A stretch of 64,000 nt of DNA from Peribacillus deserti. Lineage in GTDB: Bacteria; Bacillota; Bacilli; Bacillales; DSM-1321. Made by a program: the position numbers and the translations under genes. Of the stretch, positions 42,312 through 51,915 are shown one piece after another (position 1 is the stretch's first letter; each line of letters begins with the position of its first letter). The DNA is taken from contig NZ_JAFBFI010000008.1 of the NCBI RefSeq assembly GCF_016909175.1, positions 120,114 through 184,113 on the forward strand, given 5' to 3'. The notes under the pieces are model-generated. The model was not told where the DNA came from and searched no databases. It was given only the letters and a program-made list of their open reading frames with translations.

Positions 42312-43790
42312 ATGCTGACAGAGATGAAAGATATATCTATAGAATTTCCTGGTGTGAAGGCCCTTGATCACGTCAGCTTTTCTGCTGCTACAGGCAGTGT
42401 CCACGCCCTGATCGGTGCTAATGGAGCCGGCAAATCCACTTTAATGAAGGTGCTTTCTGGTGCTTACGGACACTATACCGGTGAGATCATAATGGATGAA
42501 CGCAAAGTTTCTATTCGATCACCGAAAGATGCGAATGAGCTTGGTATCCAAATTGTCTATCAAGAGGTAGACACAGCCCTCATTCCGTATTTAACGGTTG
42601 GGGAGAATATATTGCTGAAGCATGACCGGACATTTATCAATTGGAAAGAGCTTCACAGAGCCTCTGATCAAATCTTGAAAAGGATGAATATGCGTATTTC
42701 ATCTAAAAAGCTCGTTAAGGATCTGTCACTTGCTGAAAAACAAATGGTGCTCATCGCCAGGGCAGTGTCCACAGAATGCAGATTCTTGATACTTGATGAG
42801 CCGACTGCTCCCCTCAGCCATACAGAAACCCAGGAATTATTTAGGATTGTGAACGACTTAAAGGCACAGGATGTAGGGGTGATTTTCATCTCACACAGAC
42901 TTCCTGAAATTTTTGAGTTGTGTGATGAAATTACCATCATGAGAAATGGAAGGCTAGTATCCAGGGATTCTTTATCTAAGATCAGCCAAAATGAGGTTAT
43001 TGAGCGGATGCTTGGCGAGAAGCTTGAAGAGCAATTTCCCAAGTTGAATCTGGTAATTGGAGATACTCTGCTTGAGGTAAAGGGCCTTACAGACTCAGAG
43101 AAAATTCATGATATAAACCTGACTGCCAAAGCAGGCGAAATTATAGGTATTGCGGGGCTTGTAGGAGCTGGCAAAACAGAGCTGTGCAAAACTCTATTTA
43201 GCTCTGGGAAGATAAAGAACGGTGAGGTATTGCTGCATGGGAAAAAGCTGCGTTTAAGAACGCCGCATGAAGCAGTTAAACAGGGAATTGCCCTCGTTCC
43301 TGAAGAACGCAGAAGAGAAGGGATTCTTGTAGAAGAATCGGTTTCTGTTAATCTCTCTGCCGCGAGTCTTGGACAGTTCACTAAGGCGCTCGGATTTCTG
43401 AACGGTAAAGCGGAAAAAGAAAAAGCTTGGAAAATAGTCCAAAGCCTTGGCATTAAAACACCAGCACTTGAAACGAAAACCAAACATCTATCAGGGGGCA
43501 ACCAGCAGAAAATTGCAATCGGCAAATGGCTCCTGACAGATGCAGAGGTCTATATTTTTGATGAGCCGACAAAAGGTGTAGATGTCGGTGCAAAAAAAGA
43601 TATATATGAATTAATTTCTGAACTCGCAAAACGAGGGAAAGCTGTGATTTATGCATCTTCGGAATTGTCGGAAATAATAGGAATTACCAATCGTTTGTAT
43701 GTATTATACGACGGTCAAGTTGTAAAAGAGCTTCAAACCAGCCAAACCACTGAAGAAGACATATTATTTTATTCGACTGGAGGGAAATAA
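42312..43790 (+). CDS. Ribose-type ABC importer, double-ATPase subunit
   Basis: The 492-residue RbsA-type protein contains two ABC domains. The first has GANGAGKSTLMKVLSG, signature DLSLAEKQM and Walker B LILDEPTAPLSHTE. The second has GLVGAGKTELCKTL, LSGGNQQKIAIGKWL and YIFDEPTKGVDVG. As usual for this class, the first signature is non-canonical and the second is full. It starts at ATG after GCAGAGAGGAGAAG and ends directly before the permease start, so translation is coupled. It powers import of the ligand bound by the preceding lipoprotein. Confidence 0.93.
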   Translation: MLTEMKDISIEFPGVKALDHVSFSAATGSVHALIGANGAGKSTLMKVLSGAYGHYTGEIIMDERKVSIRSPKDANELGIQIVYQEVDTALIPYLTVGENILLKHDRTFINWKELHRASDQILKRMNMRISSKKLVKDLSLAEKQMVLIARAVSTECRFLILDEPTAPLSHTETQELFRIVNDLKAQDVGVIFISHRLPEIFELCDEITIMRNGRLVSRDSLSKISQNEVIERMLGEKLEEQFPKLNLVIGDTLLEVKGLTDSEKIHDINLTAKAGEIIGIAGLVGAGKTELCKTLFSSGKIKNGEVLLHGKKLRLRTPHEAVKQGIALVPEERRREGILVEESVSVNLSAASLGQFTKALGFLNGKAEKEKAWKIVQSLGIKTPALETKTKHLSGGNQQKIAIGKWLLTDAEVYIFDEPTKGVDVGAKKDIYELISELAKRGKAVIYASSELSEIIGITNRLYVLYDGQVVKELQTSQTTEEDILFYSTGGK

Positions 43791-44786
43791 GTGGAACTTT
43801 CAAAAACGGCTCCAACACAACAAAGAAAATTTGACCTCTTTGATTTTTTATATAAATACGGAACCATACTCACTATTTTCATCCTTTTAGCCGTTTTTGC
43901 TACTGCCAATCCGGCCTTCATTCAAGGTAATAATGTGATTAATATTCTTCGTTCCATTTCGATCGTTACAATCATTGCAATCGGTATTACGATTTCTCTT
44001 TCTGTTAATGGATTTGACCTCTCAGTCGGCTCTGTTGCATCCTTATCTAATGCTATTGTTATATCCATGTTTGTCTGGTTTTCACAAAACACTCTTGTTG
44101 CCATTATATCCGCACTTGCGGCATCCATCATAGTTGGACTATTAAACTCCTTCATGATTGTAAAAATGAAAATCCCAGATATGCTCATGACGCTTGCGAC
44201 GATGTTCATCATCCAGGGAATCGCCCTTACCTACACAAAGGGAGCAACCATCTCGCAAAATATGGTTATGCCGGATGGGACATTTTCTGCGGGAGTGATC
44301 AGCACAGTCTTCACCAAGATCGGCCAGGTGCCATGGATAATCGTTATCATGGTTATTGCAGTAGTACTAGTGCACATCTTTCTTACGTATACCAAACACG
44401 GTCGCTACATGTATGTGATTGGCGGTAATATGGAAGCTGCTAAACTCTCAGGAATCCCGGTCAACAAATACAAAGTTCTGGCCTACGTACTATCCGCAAT
44501 GTTCGCATCAATCGGCGGAATCGTGCTTGCATCCCGCGTAATGACTGCCGAAATAAATGCCGGAGCCCCATACCTCATGGACTCCGTAGCAGCCGCCTTC
44601 ATTGGATTTTCTGTTCTCGGAGCCGGTAAGCCAAATGCTATCGGCACATTTGTGGGAGCTGTATTAATTGGAATACTTCAAAATGGTCTAGTTATGATGA
44701 GTGTTCCCTATTATTCTATGGATATCGTAAAAGGAGGGGTTCTGGCGTTTGCGCTGGGGTTGACTTATTATAAGCAGAAGCACTGA
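43791..44786 (+). CDS. Ribose-type ABC importer, permease subunit
   Basis: The 331-residue RbsC-class permease has about eight to nine membrane helices. The EAA-like loop region is GGNMEAAKLSGIPVNKYKVLAY, and the conserved helix SVAAAFIGFSVLGAGKPNAIGT follows. The start is GTG at 43791, exactly at the end of the ATPase gene. The operon thus has receptor, ATPase and permease under the S-box. No kinase or isomerase of a methylthioribose salvage path is in this window. Confidence 0.93.
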   Translation: MELSKTAPTQQRKFDLFDFLYKYGTILTIFILLAVFATANPAFIQGNNVINILRSISIVTIIAIGITISLSVNGFDLSVGSVASLSNAIVISMFVWFSQNTLVAIISALAASIIVGLLNSFMIVKMKIPDMLMTLATMFIIQGIALTYTKGATISQNMVMPDGTFSAGVISTVFTKIGQVPWIIVIMVIAVVLVHIFLTYTKHGRYMYVIGGNMEAAKLSGIPVNKYKVLAYVLSAMFASIGGIVLASRVMTAEINAGAPYLMDSVAAAFIGFSVLGAGKPNAIGTFVGAVLIGILQNGLVMMSVPYYSMDIVKGGVLAFALGLTYYKQKH

Positions 44787-44825
44787 TCGAAAACATGCTG
44801 GGTGGACTGGCGTGTTTTTTTCTAT

Positions 44826-45788
44826 TTATATGGGTGAGTAGTACACCCTTGCTTTTTTCGTGCCGGTGTAAAGCAGATTTAAAGAAGAGAGGATATCCAG
44901 TCCAGTACTTCTTGAAGATAAATTCAAAAAACGACAGAGCTGGCTGTTGGTTATGGTTGATTGTATGAGGAGGAAATAGTCCATTACCGCTTCCTGATAG
45001 CAGCCTTTAAAATCCTGAGAACAACTGGGGCAGTTCCATTTAGCTTTTTTTCGATTTAAAGGCAAATGAGAGCAGGAGGGACACTGTACTCCTGTTAGAA
45101 TTTCTGTTTTTTGAATTTTGTACAGTGAGAGGACGTCAATTGTTTGAAGCTGGCTGCGGTTAATTAAATGGGTATTAAGCTGATTTAATGTACCGTTGGC
45201 AATTAGGTCTGTTTTGTAGCTTTCTTCTAAGGTTGAGATTCGGTCGACAAGGCTTGAACCATGGCATACCCTTCTTAATAATTTTGGATGATTATTTTGA
45301 AATTTTAATATTGTTGAGGCATTACTTACAACAATTAAATATTCAATAGGGAGATTTGGACTAATAAGACCAGCCATAAAAGAGTGTAAACTCGAACGTA
45401 AACGTCTGGCCTGAGTGATTGGATCGCGAAAACCCTCTTCATTTTGGTTGATACTTCTAATTAATTGATTTGTGGACTTTTCAAAATATAAAGTTCCTGC
45501 AATATTTTTTATTTCCAGGATAAGTATAAATTTTGGGGAAAGAAGGAGAGTGTCTATTTGAAAGAAGTACTTTCCGAAAGGGAGCCGTAAGTCATGCAAT
45601 ATTAAATATTTTTCTTCTGGCAGGTGGTCTAGGTAATAGTCTACAGCCTGCTCACCCTTGTATCCTGCCGTCCATTTTGCTAGATCGCTTCTAATATCAG
45701 GGCGTTTTGGATGGTTGGAGGGGAGCCTTCTCAGTAACGCTTCTAATTTCCTAATCATTAAGGGCACTTGTCTTTGCTTTGTAATCAA
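44826..45788 (-). CDS. NERD-domain nuclease-like protein with zinc ribbon
   Basis: The 320-residue protein has the NERD domain (nuclease-related, about residues 45-160). The core is KGEQAVDYYLDHLPEEKYLI then DTLLLSPKFILILEIKNIAG, with Asp and the E-x-K catalytic pair of the restriction-nuclease-like fold. The C-terminus carries a zinc ribbon (CPSC ... CPSC) and a possible winged-helix. Starts at TTG behind AAAAGGAGTGA. Family members may act on DNA, but the substrate is unknown. No mobile or defence gene is next to it. Confidence 0.88.
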   Translation of the reverse strand: MITKQRQVPLMIRKLEALLRRLPSNHPKRPDIRSDLAKWTAGYKGEQAVDYYLDHLPEEKYLILHDLRLPFGKYFFQIDTLLLSPKFILILEIKNIAGTLYFEKSTNQLIRSINQNEEGFRDPITQARRLRSSLHSFMAGLISPNLPIEYLIVVSNASTILKFQNNHPKLLRRVCHGSSLVDRISTLEESYKTDLIANGTLNQLNTHLINRSQLQTIDVLSLYKIQKTEILTGVQCPSCSHLPLNRKKAKWNCPSCSQDFKGCYQEAVMDYFLLIQSTITNSQLCRFLNLSSRSTGLDILSSLNLLYTGTKKARVYYSPI

Positions 45789-45870
45789 TTTATCACTCCT
45801 TTTATTGTTCTGTTTATAAAGTTCCTTCTATTATTCAGTAATTCCTTTTTTTATTTTAATGAAAAATTCG

Positions 45871-45980
45871 TTTTGCAGAATTTTTGAGATTTTTGCAGGA
45901 TTATAGAAATTTTTGCAGGATTTTTAGGATATTTGCAGGATAACAAAATTTTTTGCAGGATTTCCAAACTTTTTGCAGGA
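45871..45980. repeat. Array D: TTTTGCAGGA at exact 20-bp period
   Basis: Six units start at 45871 (TTTTGCAGAA), 45891, 45911, 45931 (ATTTGCAGGA), 45951 and 45971. All intervals are exactly 20 bp, and each unit is separated by about 10 bp of A/T-rich, non-repeated DNA. The array lies between the convergently placed M14 and NERD neighbours, upstream of the NERD gene and just downstream of the M14 terminator. Function is unknown. Confidence 0.92.
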
Positions 45981-46001
45981 TGCCTGAAATCTCAGCAAAA
46001 A

Positions 46002-46027
46002 AACCCCCGCCCAACCCAGGCGGGGTT
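46002..46027 (-). terminator. Terminator after M14 carboxypeptidase
   Basis: On the reverse strand AACCCCGCC and GGCGGGGGTT with a T-run follow the gene. Confidence 0.88.
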
Positions 46028-46041
46028 CACTCAACTATAGG

Positions 46042-47091
46042 TTACTCATCCTCACCGCTGTCCCGTACACTTTGCTGCGGCAGGGTATCCCAGAAGCTTG
46101 TATCTGCTGTTTCTATTGAGCCGTCAGCGATTGAGCGGACGGTTGATTCAAGTGTGGTGATGGTTTGTTTGATGAGATATCCGTTGCTTTTTTGACCAAG
46201 CACATAGTCATCTCGTTCATGATCGGACATACCGCGCATTTCAAAGAGAAGGGTGGAGATGCCATATTGGACTGCGGCTCCATTGCGGCCGATGCGTTCT
46301 TCGGATCCGCCGACGTATTTGCCCAGGTGACCCCAGCCTGTCCGGTCAACGTTCTGGTAAACAACCGCTCCGAGCTTTTTAGAGCGTTCAAGTACGTCTG
46401 GCTTCACGTTAGGGCTAGTCGGATAAAGGATGGATCCTGATACATATTTGCCGTTAACTTCTTGCTCGGCACCCTGATGATGAAGGTCAATCATATAATC
46501 GATGTTATATTTTTTAAAGACATTATTATGAAGGGCCTGCGTTTCTGGCTGGGCTTTGTCTACATGATCACGGTTCAGGTCTACTCCTACCGCATTATAT
46601 CGAGTTAGATGGCGTCCGCCGTCTGCTGCATAGTGATCAAGAGGGAAGTTCACATCACCCATGGCGCCATCTGCATTCAGCATTGGGATTACAAGGATAT
46701 TTACTTTATCCAGAACACCTTGTAATTTCCCCGTTCCAAGATGTTTAATAAATTCCAGCGCCCCTTCAGTAGTAAGCTGTTCATTCCCGTGCTGCTGAGT
46801 CAAGAATAAAATAGTTGGGTTGGCAGGGTTAGTTATAAATTTGGCTAGATGGATATCTCTGCCCTTAACTGTTTTACCGATAACTTCAAGCTCCATAGCC
46901 TTCTGTTTAGCATCCTGTGTTTTTAATTCATCTACTAGTTCAGTGTAAGTATGTAATATAGAGGTGTTAACCGTTTCGTTTCCTCCGTACCCTGGACCGT
47001 TCCCAACCGCCAAGGCCGGCTGTGCCATCACGTTTACTGCACCAAGTGCCATTATTCCAGTCAACGTAATCGATAACATTTTCTTCTTCAT
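46042..47091 (-). CDS. Secreted M14 zinc carboxypeptidase
   Basis: The 349-residue protein starts with a signal peptide (1-27, cleavage near AQPALA) and a peptidase M14 domain. Zinc ligands are in QQHGNEQL (HxxE) and the His in IDLHHQGA. The catalytic Glu lies in TLLFEMRG, and DLNRDH is also present. The enzyme would trim peptides outside the cell. ATG has GGGGGAATACG upstream. No partner genes lie adjacent, and no membrane anchor is seen. Confidence 0.9.
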   Translation of the reverse strand: MKKKMLSITLTGIMALGAVNVMAQPALAVGNGPGYGGNETVNTSILHTYTELVDELKTQDAKQKAMELEVIGKTVKGRDIHLAKFITNPANPTILFLTQQHGNEQLTTEGALEFIKHLGTGKLQGVLDKVNILVIPMLNADGAMGDVNFPLDHYAADGGRHLTRYNAVGVDLNRDHVDKAQPETQALHNNVFKKYNIDYMIDLHHQGAEQEVNGKYVSGSILYPTSPNVKPDVLERSKKLGAVVYQNVDRTGWGHLGKYVGGSEERIGRNGAAVQYGISTLLFEMRGMSDHERDDYVLGQKSNGYLIKQTITTLESTVRSIADGSIETADTSFWDTLPQQSVRDSGEDE

Positions 47092-47478
47092 CGTATTCCC
47101 CCATTGTTTTAAGAATAGTTTGACAACTCACTCTTTATAGTAAAAGAATTGTCAGGTTCTGTTAATAGAGACAACATCCTATTTATTTTGGAAAGGGATG
47201 TACAACTATTTAGCTAAAAATTTAAATTAAGAAAACTTAAACTCCTGTAAATTACACATTTTTTTCTGATTTTGGAATGCCGGGCAATCCTCAGCCAAAA
47301 TGGGGAGTTAGAAAATTTGGCCATTTTCTCTAATTTTTTAATTAAGTGAGAGCACGAGCTTCATACTTAAGAGGATTTATTACCAACACTGCCCTTCAAA
47401 ACAAGTTATAAAGCCAATCAAACGGGTTTACTTATTATCAATGTCAAGTAAAAAATGTGTATAAAATAAGAAAAATAT
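47092..47478. other. Gap between M14 gene and small membrane gene
   Basis: The sequence is A/T-rich and holds the divergent upstream regions. I see no gene, RNA or array in it. Confidence 0.45.
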
Positions 47479-47508
47479 TTGACAATAATGTGAACGCTGT
47501 GGAATAAT
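47479..47508 (+). promoter_or_regulatory. Candidate promoter of small membrane gene
   Basis: TTGACA (47479-47484) is followed by AATAAT/TAATAT near 47503-47510 with 18-20 bp spacing. Confidence 0.5.
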
Positions 47509-47532
47509 ATATAAAAAAGGAGGATGTTGGAA

Positions 47533-47793
47533 ATGAACTTGAATAACAATTTCCTAAAAGCTGTTACTTATGTTGCTGCCCCTATCCTTATGATCGGTAT
47601 TGCTATTTTCTTAAAAGGTTTTTTTGAAAACGGTTCCAGTGTTTGGACACCTATTGGTATTGGAGCAATCATCGGAGCGATTTTTATCTTCATAATGGGT
47701 ATGTTCATGGTTGCGACGGAAGAGGTATTGGAAAAGTCATATAAAGGGAAAAAACTTATCATGATAAAGAACAAAAAAGGAGCGCCATTGTAG
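47533..47793 (+). CDS. Small two-helix membrane protein, 86 aa
   Basis: ATG at 47533 is nine bases after AAAAAAGGAGG; the earlier ATG overlaps this site. Two hydrophobic helices (VTYVAAPILMIGIAIFL and IGIGAIIGAIFIFIMGMFMV) are followed by a short basic tail. Its stop codon lies in the left arm of a bidirectional terminator shared with qox. I do not recognise a family. Proximity to the oxidase operon is convergent, so no functional link is implied. Confidence 0.7.
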   Translation: MNLNNNFLKAVTYVAAPILMIGIAIFLKGFFENGSSVWTPIGIGAIIGAIFIFIMGMFMVATEEVLEKSYKGKKLIMIKNKKGAPL

Positions 47794-47807
47794 GCACTCC
47801 TTTTTTA
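47773..47807. terminator. Bidirectional terminator
   Basis: AAAAAAGGAGCGCC and GGCACTCCTTTTTT pair and serve both the small gene and qoxD from opposite sides. Confidence 0.85.
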
Positions 47808-47812
47808 TGTGT

Positions 47813-48097
47813 TTAAATATATCCCCAGATCATACATAGCAGTGTACCAAATATGGTAACTAATGCTACAAATAGACCATAGTAAATGTTAGTGTAAATA
47901 GCTCCTCTATCCTCTGTTTCCCCAGCGTGCATAAATACCACCAGCTGAAGGCCTGCCTGTATGAAGGCAGTTATTAGAAGGACTGTCATGCCGGCTGTAA
48001 AGGACATGTCAAGGTAGTATACGAGCAGTGCAACGATAGTCAGGACCAGTGAAAAGACAAAGCCCATAACTTGTTTGGCTGGAAATAGTTCTTTCAT
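47813..48097 (-). CDS. qoxD: Quinol oxidase aa3 subunit IV
   Basis: The 94-residue protein with three membrane helices (MGFVFSLVLTIVALLVYYLD and following) is last of the qox operon. Subunit IV assists assembly of the cytochrome aa3 menaquinol oxidase. It follows qoxC with only 3 bp between. Length and position fit QoxD. Confidence 0.93.
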   Translation of the reverse strand: MKELFPAKQVMGFVFSLVLTIVALLVYYLDMSFTAGMTVLLITAFIQAGLQLVVFMHAGETEDRGAIYTNIYYGLFVALVTIFGTLLCMIWGYI

Positions 48098-48100
48098 GGT

Positions 48101-48697
48101 TTACATCATTCCTTTCAGGTAGATGAAGCTGAAAATGAAGATCCAAACTACATCAAGGAAATGCCAGTAAAGAGAGAAGATGAATGATTTGTTGGCTGTC
48201 TCTGGTGTCAGCCCGCGTTTTTTAACCTGCAGGATGATAAATAAACCCCAGAACAAGCCAAGCGTAACGTGCGCTCCATGCGTTCCTAATGTAGTAAACA
48301 GGATCGATGTAAATGCGCTTGTTTGAATAGTTGCTCCCTCATGAACATACATAATAAAGTCATATATTTCAACGCTTAGGAATCCTAATCCAAGTAGAAG
48401 GGTGATTCCAAAGAATGTCATCATTGCTTTCCGTCTGCCAAGACGCATGGCATGGATTCCTAGTCCGATGGTAAAACTACTTGCTAATAACAGGAATGTT
48501 TCAATCAGGACCGGACCGATTTCGAATAAATGCATGCCATTCGGACCGCCGGCTGTACGGTCAACCAATGTGAAATAAGAAGCGAAAAGTGTACCGAACA
48601 GCATGATTTCAGCGCCAAGGAAGATCCAGAAGCCTAGGATTTTTAAGCGATTTTCCTCAGTACTATATTCTAGTGGAAGCGAGTTATCTATTTTCAT
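48101..48697 (-). CDS. qoxC: Quinol oxidase aa3 subunit III
   Basis: The 198-residue protein has five helices and the subunit III signature FWIFLGAEIMLFGTLFASYF and HGAHVTLGLFWG. It starts where qoxB ends (TAATG overlap), so translation is coupled. It supports the catalytic subunit but has no redox centre. Confidence 0.95.
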   Translation of the reverse strand: MKIDNSLPLEYSTEENRLKILGFWIFLGAEIMLFGTLFASYFTLVDRTAGGPNGMHLFEIGPVLIETFLLLASSFTIGLGIHAMRLGRRKAMMTFFGITLLLGLGFLSVEIYDFIMYVHEGATIQTSAFTSILFTTLGTHGAHVTLGLFWGLFIILQVKKRGLTPETANKSFIFSLYWHFLDVVWIFIFSFIYLKGMM

Positions 48698-50643
48698 TAG
48701 TTAGCACCTCGCAATTTTGTTTCAGTCTCTTCTATTTCTTCTACGGAAATGTAGTGGCCGTGATCATTTTCAAATGAACGAAGGGCCATACAGATGAATA
48801 TACCGATAGTTGTAAGAATTAAAGGCACCCAGATGCCGAATACGAATGAGAAGCCCCAGGCGAAGAAGATACAGCCCATGATAAACGGCATTCCGCTATT
48901 GTTTGGCATATGGATTTTTTCGTATTTGCCTTTGAATAAAACATGGCCTTTCTTTTTAGCATCCCAGAACGTTTCAATAGAATCGATTTGTGGGACCTGG
49001 GCAAAGTTATATTCCGGTACTGGAGTATGAGTTGCCCACTCAAGAGTACGTGCATCCCATGGGTCTGAACTGATGTTTCTTGAAGCATAACGAACACTGT
49101 AGTAAACGTTATATACGAGTACTGCAAAGCCGACTGCCATAATAGCGGCTCCTATGAAGGAAACCATATTCCAAGGTCCAAATCCAGTTGATTCAGAATA
49201 AGTGTACATCCGGCGTGCCTGACCATCTAGACCAGTAATATACATTGGCATAAATGCTAATAGGAAACCGATTGAAAGCAGCCATGCTGTCCATTTACCA
49301 AGTTTCTCATTAAGCATGAAACCGAACATTTTTGGCCAGTAGTATGTTAGGCCGGCTAACATAGCAAATACTACACCCGGAATAATTACGTTATGGAAGT
49401 GAGCCACTAAGAACATTGTATTGTGATACTGATAGTCAGCTGCTGACATCGCAAGCATAACCCCTGTAACACCGCCGATTGTAAACAGCGGAATGAAAAG
49501 CATGGAATACAGCATTGGAGTAGTCATTTCAATTTTCCCTTTATAAAGGGTGAACAGCCAGTTAAAGATCTTAACCCCTGTCGGAACGGCAATAGCCATT
49601 GTCGTAATGGAGAAGATACTGTTAGTTAAAGCTCCCTGACCCATTGTAAAGAAATGGTGCGCCCATACTAAGAATGAGTAGGCAGCGATAACAACCATGG
49701 AATACACCATTGATTTATATCCGTAAAGATTACGTCGGGCAAAGGTTGAAATAATTTCACTATATATACCGAATGAAGGCAGGATCAAGATATAAACTTC
49801 AGGATGTCCCCAAACCCAGAATAAGTTGGCCCAAAGCATGTCCATACCGCCATTATCTGTTGTAAAGAAGTGTGTTCCGAATAAACGGTCCATTGTCCCC
49901 ATCGCAAGAGCAACTGTTAAAACAGGAAAAGCGAATACGATGATAAGGTTTGCAACAAGGGAAGACCAAGTGAACATTGGCATTTTCATCAAGGTCATGC
50001 CAGGTGCTCTCATTTTAAGGATCGTAGTCATAAAGTTAATACCAGTCAATAATGTACCGATACCAGCAATCTGGATGGCAATCATGTAATAGTTAGTTCC
50101 CACAGATTCACTGAATTCATTGCCTGCAAGCGGGAAGTATGAAGTCCAGCCGGCATCAGGAGAACCACCGATTACGAACGAGATATTAAATAGCATGGCT
50201 CCCATGAAGAACAGCCAAAAGCTTAATGCGTTCAAACGAGGGAACGCTACATCCCGTGCTCCAATCTGCAATGGAACAACAAAATTCATTAAAGCCATGA
50301 TGAATGGCATAGCCATAAAGAGGATCATGACAACCCCGTGTGTCGAGAATATTTCATTATAGTGCTGTGCATCTAATAGCTTCGCTTCCGGAGTGGCAAG
50401 CTGGGCACGAAGCATAATTGCATCGACACCGCCGCGGAAAAGCATTAATAATGCAGAAATTAAATACATGATACCGATACGTTTATGGTCAACTGTTGTT
50501 AACCATTCACGCCATAGATAACCCCATTTTTTAAAATAACTTAATCCTGCAATTATCGCGAGTACAGTCAGCCCGATGGCAACCATCGATGCATAAATCA
50601 CAGGACTGGGATGAGGTATGGCAAATCGATCAAAGAAATCCAT
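48697..50643 (-). CDS. qoxB: Quinol oxidase aa3 catalytic subunit I
   Basis: The 648-residue protein has the haem-copper motifs: [15 protein letters not shown] (CuB ligand and cross-linked Tyr), HHFFTMG (CuB ligands), and [13 protein letters not shown] with the haem ligands. The length equals B. subtilis QoxB. It carries low-spin haem, haem a3 and CuB, takes electrons from menaquinol and pumps protons in the membrane. The ATG has GGAGCC upstream. It is the second gene of the operon. Confidence 0.97.
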   Translation of the reverse strand: MDFFDRFAIPHPSPVIYASMVAIGLTVLAIIAGLSYFKKWGYLWREWLTTVDHKRIGIMYLISALLMLFRGGVDAIMLRAQLATPEAKLLDAQHYNEIFSTHGVVMILFMAMPFIMALMNFVVPLQIGARDVAFPRLNALSFWLFFMGAMLFNISFVIGGSPDAGWTSYFPLAGNEFSESVGTNYYMIAIQIAGIGTLLTGINFMTTILKMRAPGMTLMKMPMFTWSSLVANLIIVFAFPVLTVALAMGTMDRLFGTHFFTTDNGGMDMLWANLFWVWGHPEVYILILPSFGIYSEIISTFARRNLYGYKSMVYSMVVIAAYSFLVWAHHFFTMGQGALTNSIFSITTMAIAVPTGVKIFNWLFTLYKGKIEMTTPMLYSMLFIPLFTIGGVTGVMLAMSAADYQYHNTMFLVAHFHNVIIPGVVFAMLAGLTYYWPKMFGFMLNEKLGKWTAWLLSIGFLLAFMPMYITGLDGQARRMYTYSESTGFGPWNMVSFIGAAIMAVGFAVLVYNVYYSVRYASRNISSDPWDARTLEWATHTPVPEYNFAQVPQIDSIETFWDAKKKGHVLFKGKYEKIHMPNNSGMPFIMGCIFFAWGFSFVFGIWVPLILTTIGIFICMALRSFENDHGHYISVEEIEETETKLRGAN

Positions 50644-50709
50644 GATTTGTGGCTCCTTTCAGGATATATATTACGTCGTTCACTTAAGCCAGTTTAGAAG
50701 TTGAAAAAA

Positions 50710-51615
50710 TTAATGGTTATGTTCTGAATGCTCTTTAACTTCCTTAGAGTGTTCTTTTGTATCCTTTGAACCATGATCATGTCCACCGTTTTCACTAGAT
50801 GGCGGCGGGCTGAATTCTAAATGAGTTCCAGTATAAGTTGATCTGCCAAGGTGGCCTGGTTCTAATAGTTCATCAAATTTATTCTCAGTAAGAGGTTTAG
50901 CCGTTTCTTTAACTTCTTTAACCCAATCGTCAAATTCAGACTGAGGCATTGCCTTTACATCAAAAGTGTTTTCTGTAAACCCTTTACCGCTGAAGTTTGC
51001 ATTCCGGCCCATGTATTCTCCAGGAACGTCAGCTGCTAAGTGTAAAGTAGTCACCATATCACTCATTGCGTATTTCTGTCCGCCCAGCTGTGGAATCCAG
51101 AAGCTGGTGATAGGACCATATGAATAAAGTTTGAATTCAAGCGCACGGTCAGTAGGGATGTATAAGTAATTAACTGTCTCTATTCCTTCTTCTGGATAGC
51201 TGAAGTGCCATTTCCAGTCAGAGGAGGAAGCATAGATAACTAATGGTTTTTTATCTTCGTATCCTTTTGGTCGAGCCTCAACTTCGTAGTTACTTTGAAC
51301 TGAAACATAGGAAAGGAAAGCGACAATGATAATAGGAATCCCAATACAAAGCGCTTCAACAAGCACGCTTCCTTTAATATAAGGAGGTTCATAGTCTATG
51401 CTTTGTTTAGAAGCACGGTATTTTACTAACATGTATACTAATAAAGCAAAAACAACAAGAACGATGAATAGCATAATCCAAATGGATAACATAATGTCAT
51501 CTGCTTGTGTCTGAGCCATAGGACCTTTAGGATCAAGGACCAGTAAGGGTTCACAACCTGAAAGCACTGTTATTACAGAAAAAACTAAAGCTAGAATTGC
51601 CCATTTAATTCTCAT
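50710..51615 (-). CDS. qoxA: Quinol oxidase aa3 subunit II, lipoprotein
   Basis: The 301-residue protein has a lipoprotein signal with VLSGC near residue 20, two further membrane helices and a cupredoxin domain. It lacks the CuA ligands, as is normal for quinol oxidases. The end is unusual: GGHDHGSKDTKEHSKEVKEH followed by SEHNH gives a His/Glu-rich tail that could bind copper or zinc outside the cell. It is the first gene of the operon. A large upstream region contains phased GTGA repeats. Confidence 0.94.
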   Translation of the reverse strand: MRIKWAILALVFSVITVLSGCEPLLVLDPKGPMAQTQADDIMLSIWIMLFIVLVVFALLVYMLVKYRASKQSIDYEPPYIKGSVLVEALCIGIPIIIVAFLSYVSVQSNYEVEARPKGYEDKKPLVIYASSSDWKWHFSYPEEGIETVNYLYIPTDRALEFKLYSYGPITSFWIPQLGGQKYAMSDMVTTLHLAADVPGEYMGRNANFSGKGFTENTFDVKAMPQSEFDDWVKEVKETAKPLTENKFDELLEPGHLGRSTYTGTHLEFSPPPSSENGGHDHGSKDTKEHSKEVKEHSEHNH

Positions 51616-51915
51616 AAAATACCCCTTTCTTCCTTTAAATAAAGGTAAGATGTTAGTGATTTTGTTAAGTTTTTCACAAAGTTCATTTGAACCTTAGCGT
51701 TTCTTAGGGAAAATGTCGTTAAGTTCCAAATGATTAGTGAATGGCAGCAGAAACATGCTAGGTTATATGTGAGCATGCGACATCGCCCATTTTTATGTTG
51801 AATGGACGAAAGCACAAATTACCAAATTAATGCAATAGCGGAATAGTGTTAATTTGTTCACATACTCCCTATACATATATTAGTAATTTATTAGGGAAAT
51901 AACAACTCAAAAAAA
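51616..51915. other. qoxA upstream region, leader or promoter
   Basis: This long leader region has an A/T-rich promoter zone. No gene is supported; the 67-codon frame on the minus strand lacks a clear ribosome site. Regulatory repeats follow at 51916-52021. Confidence 0.4.

Noticed and set aside
45871..45980. Possible CRISPR array
   Set aside because: The repeated part is only about 10 bp and the period 20 bp. CRISPR units are 50-80 bp, and no cas gene is near.
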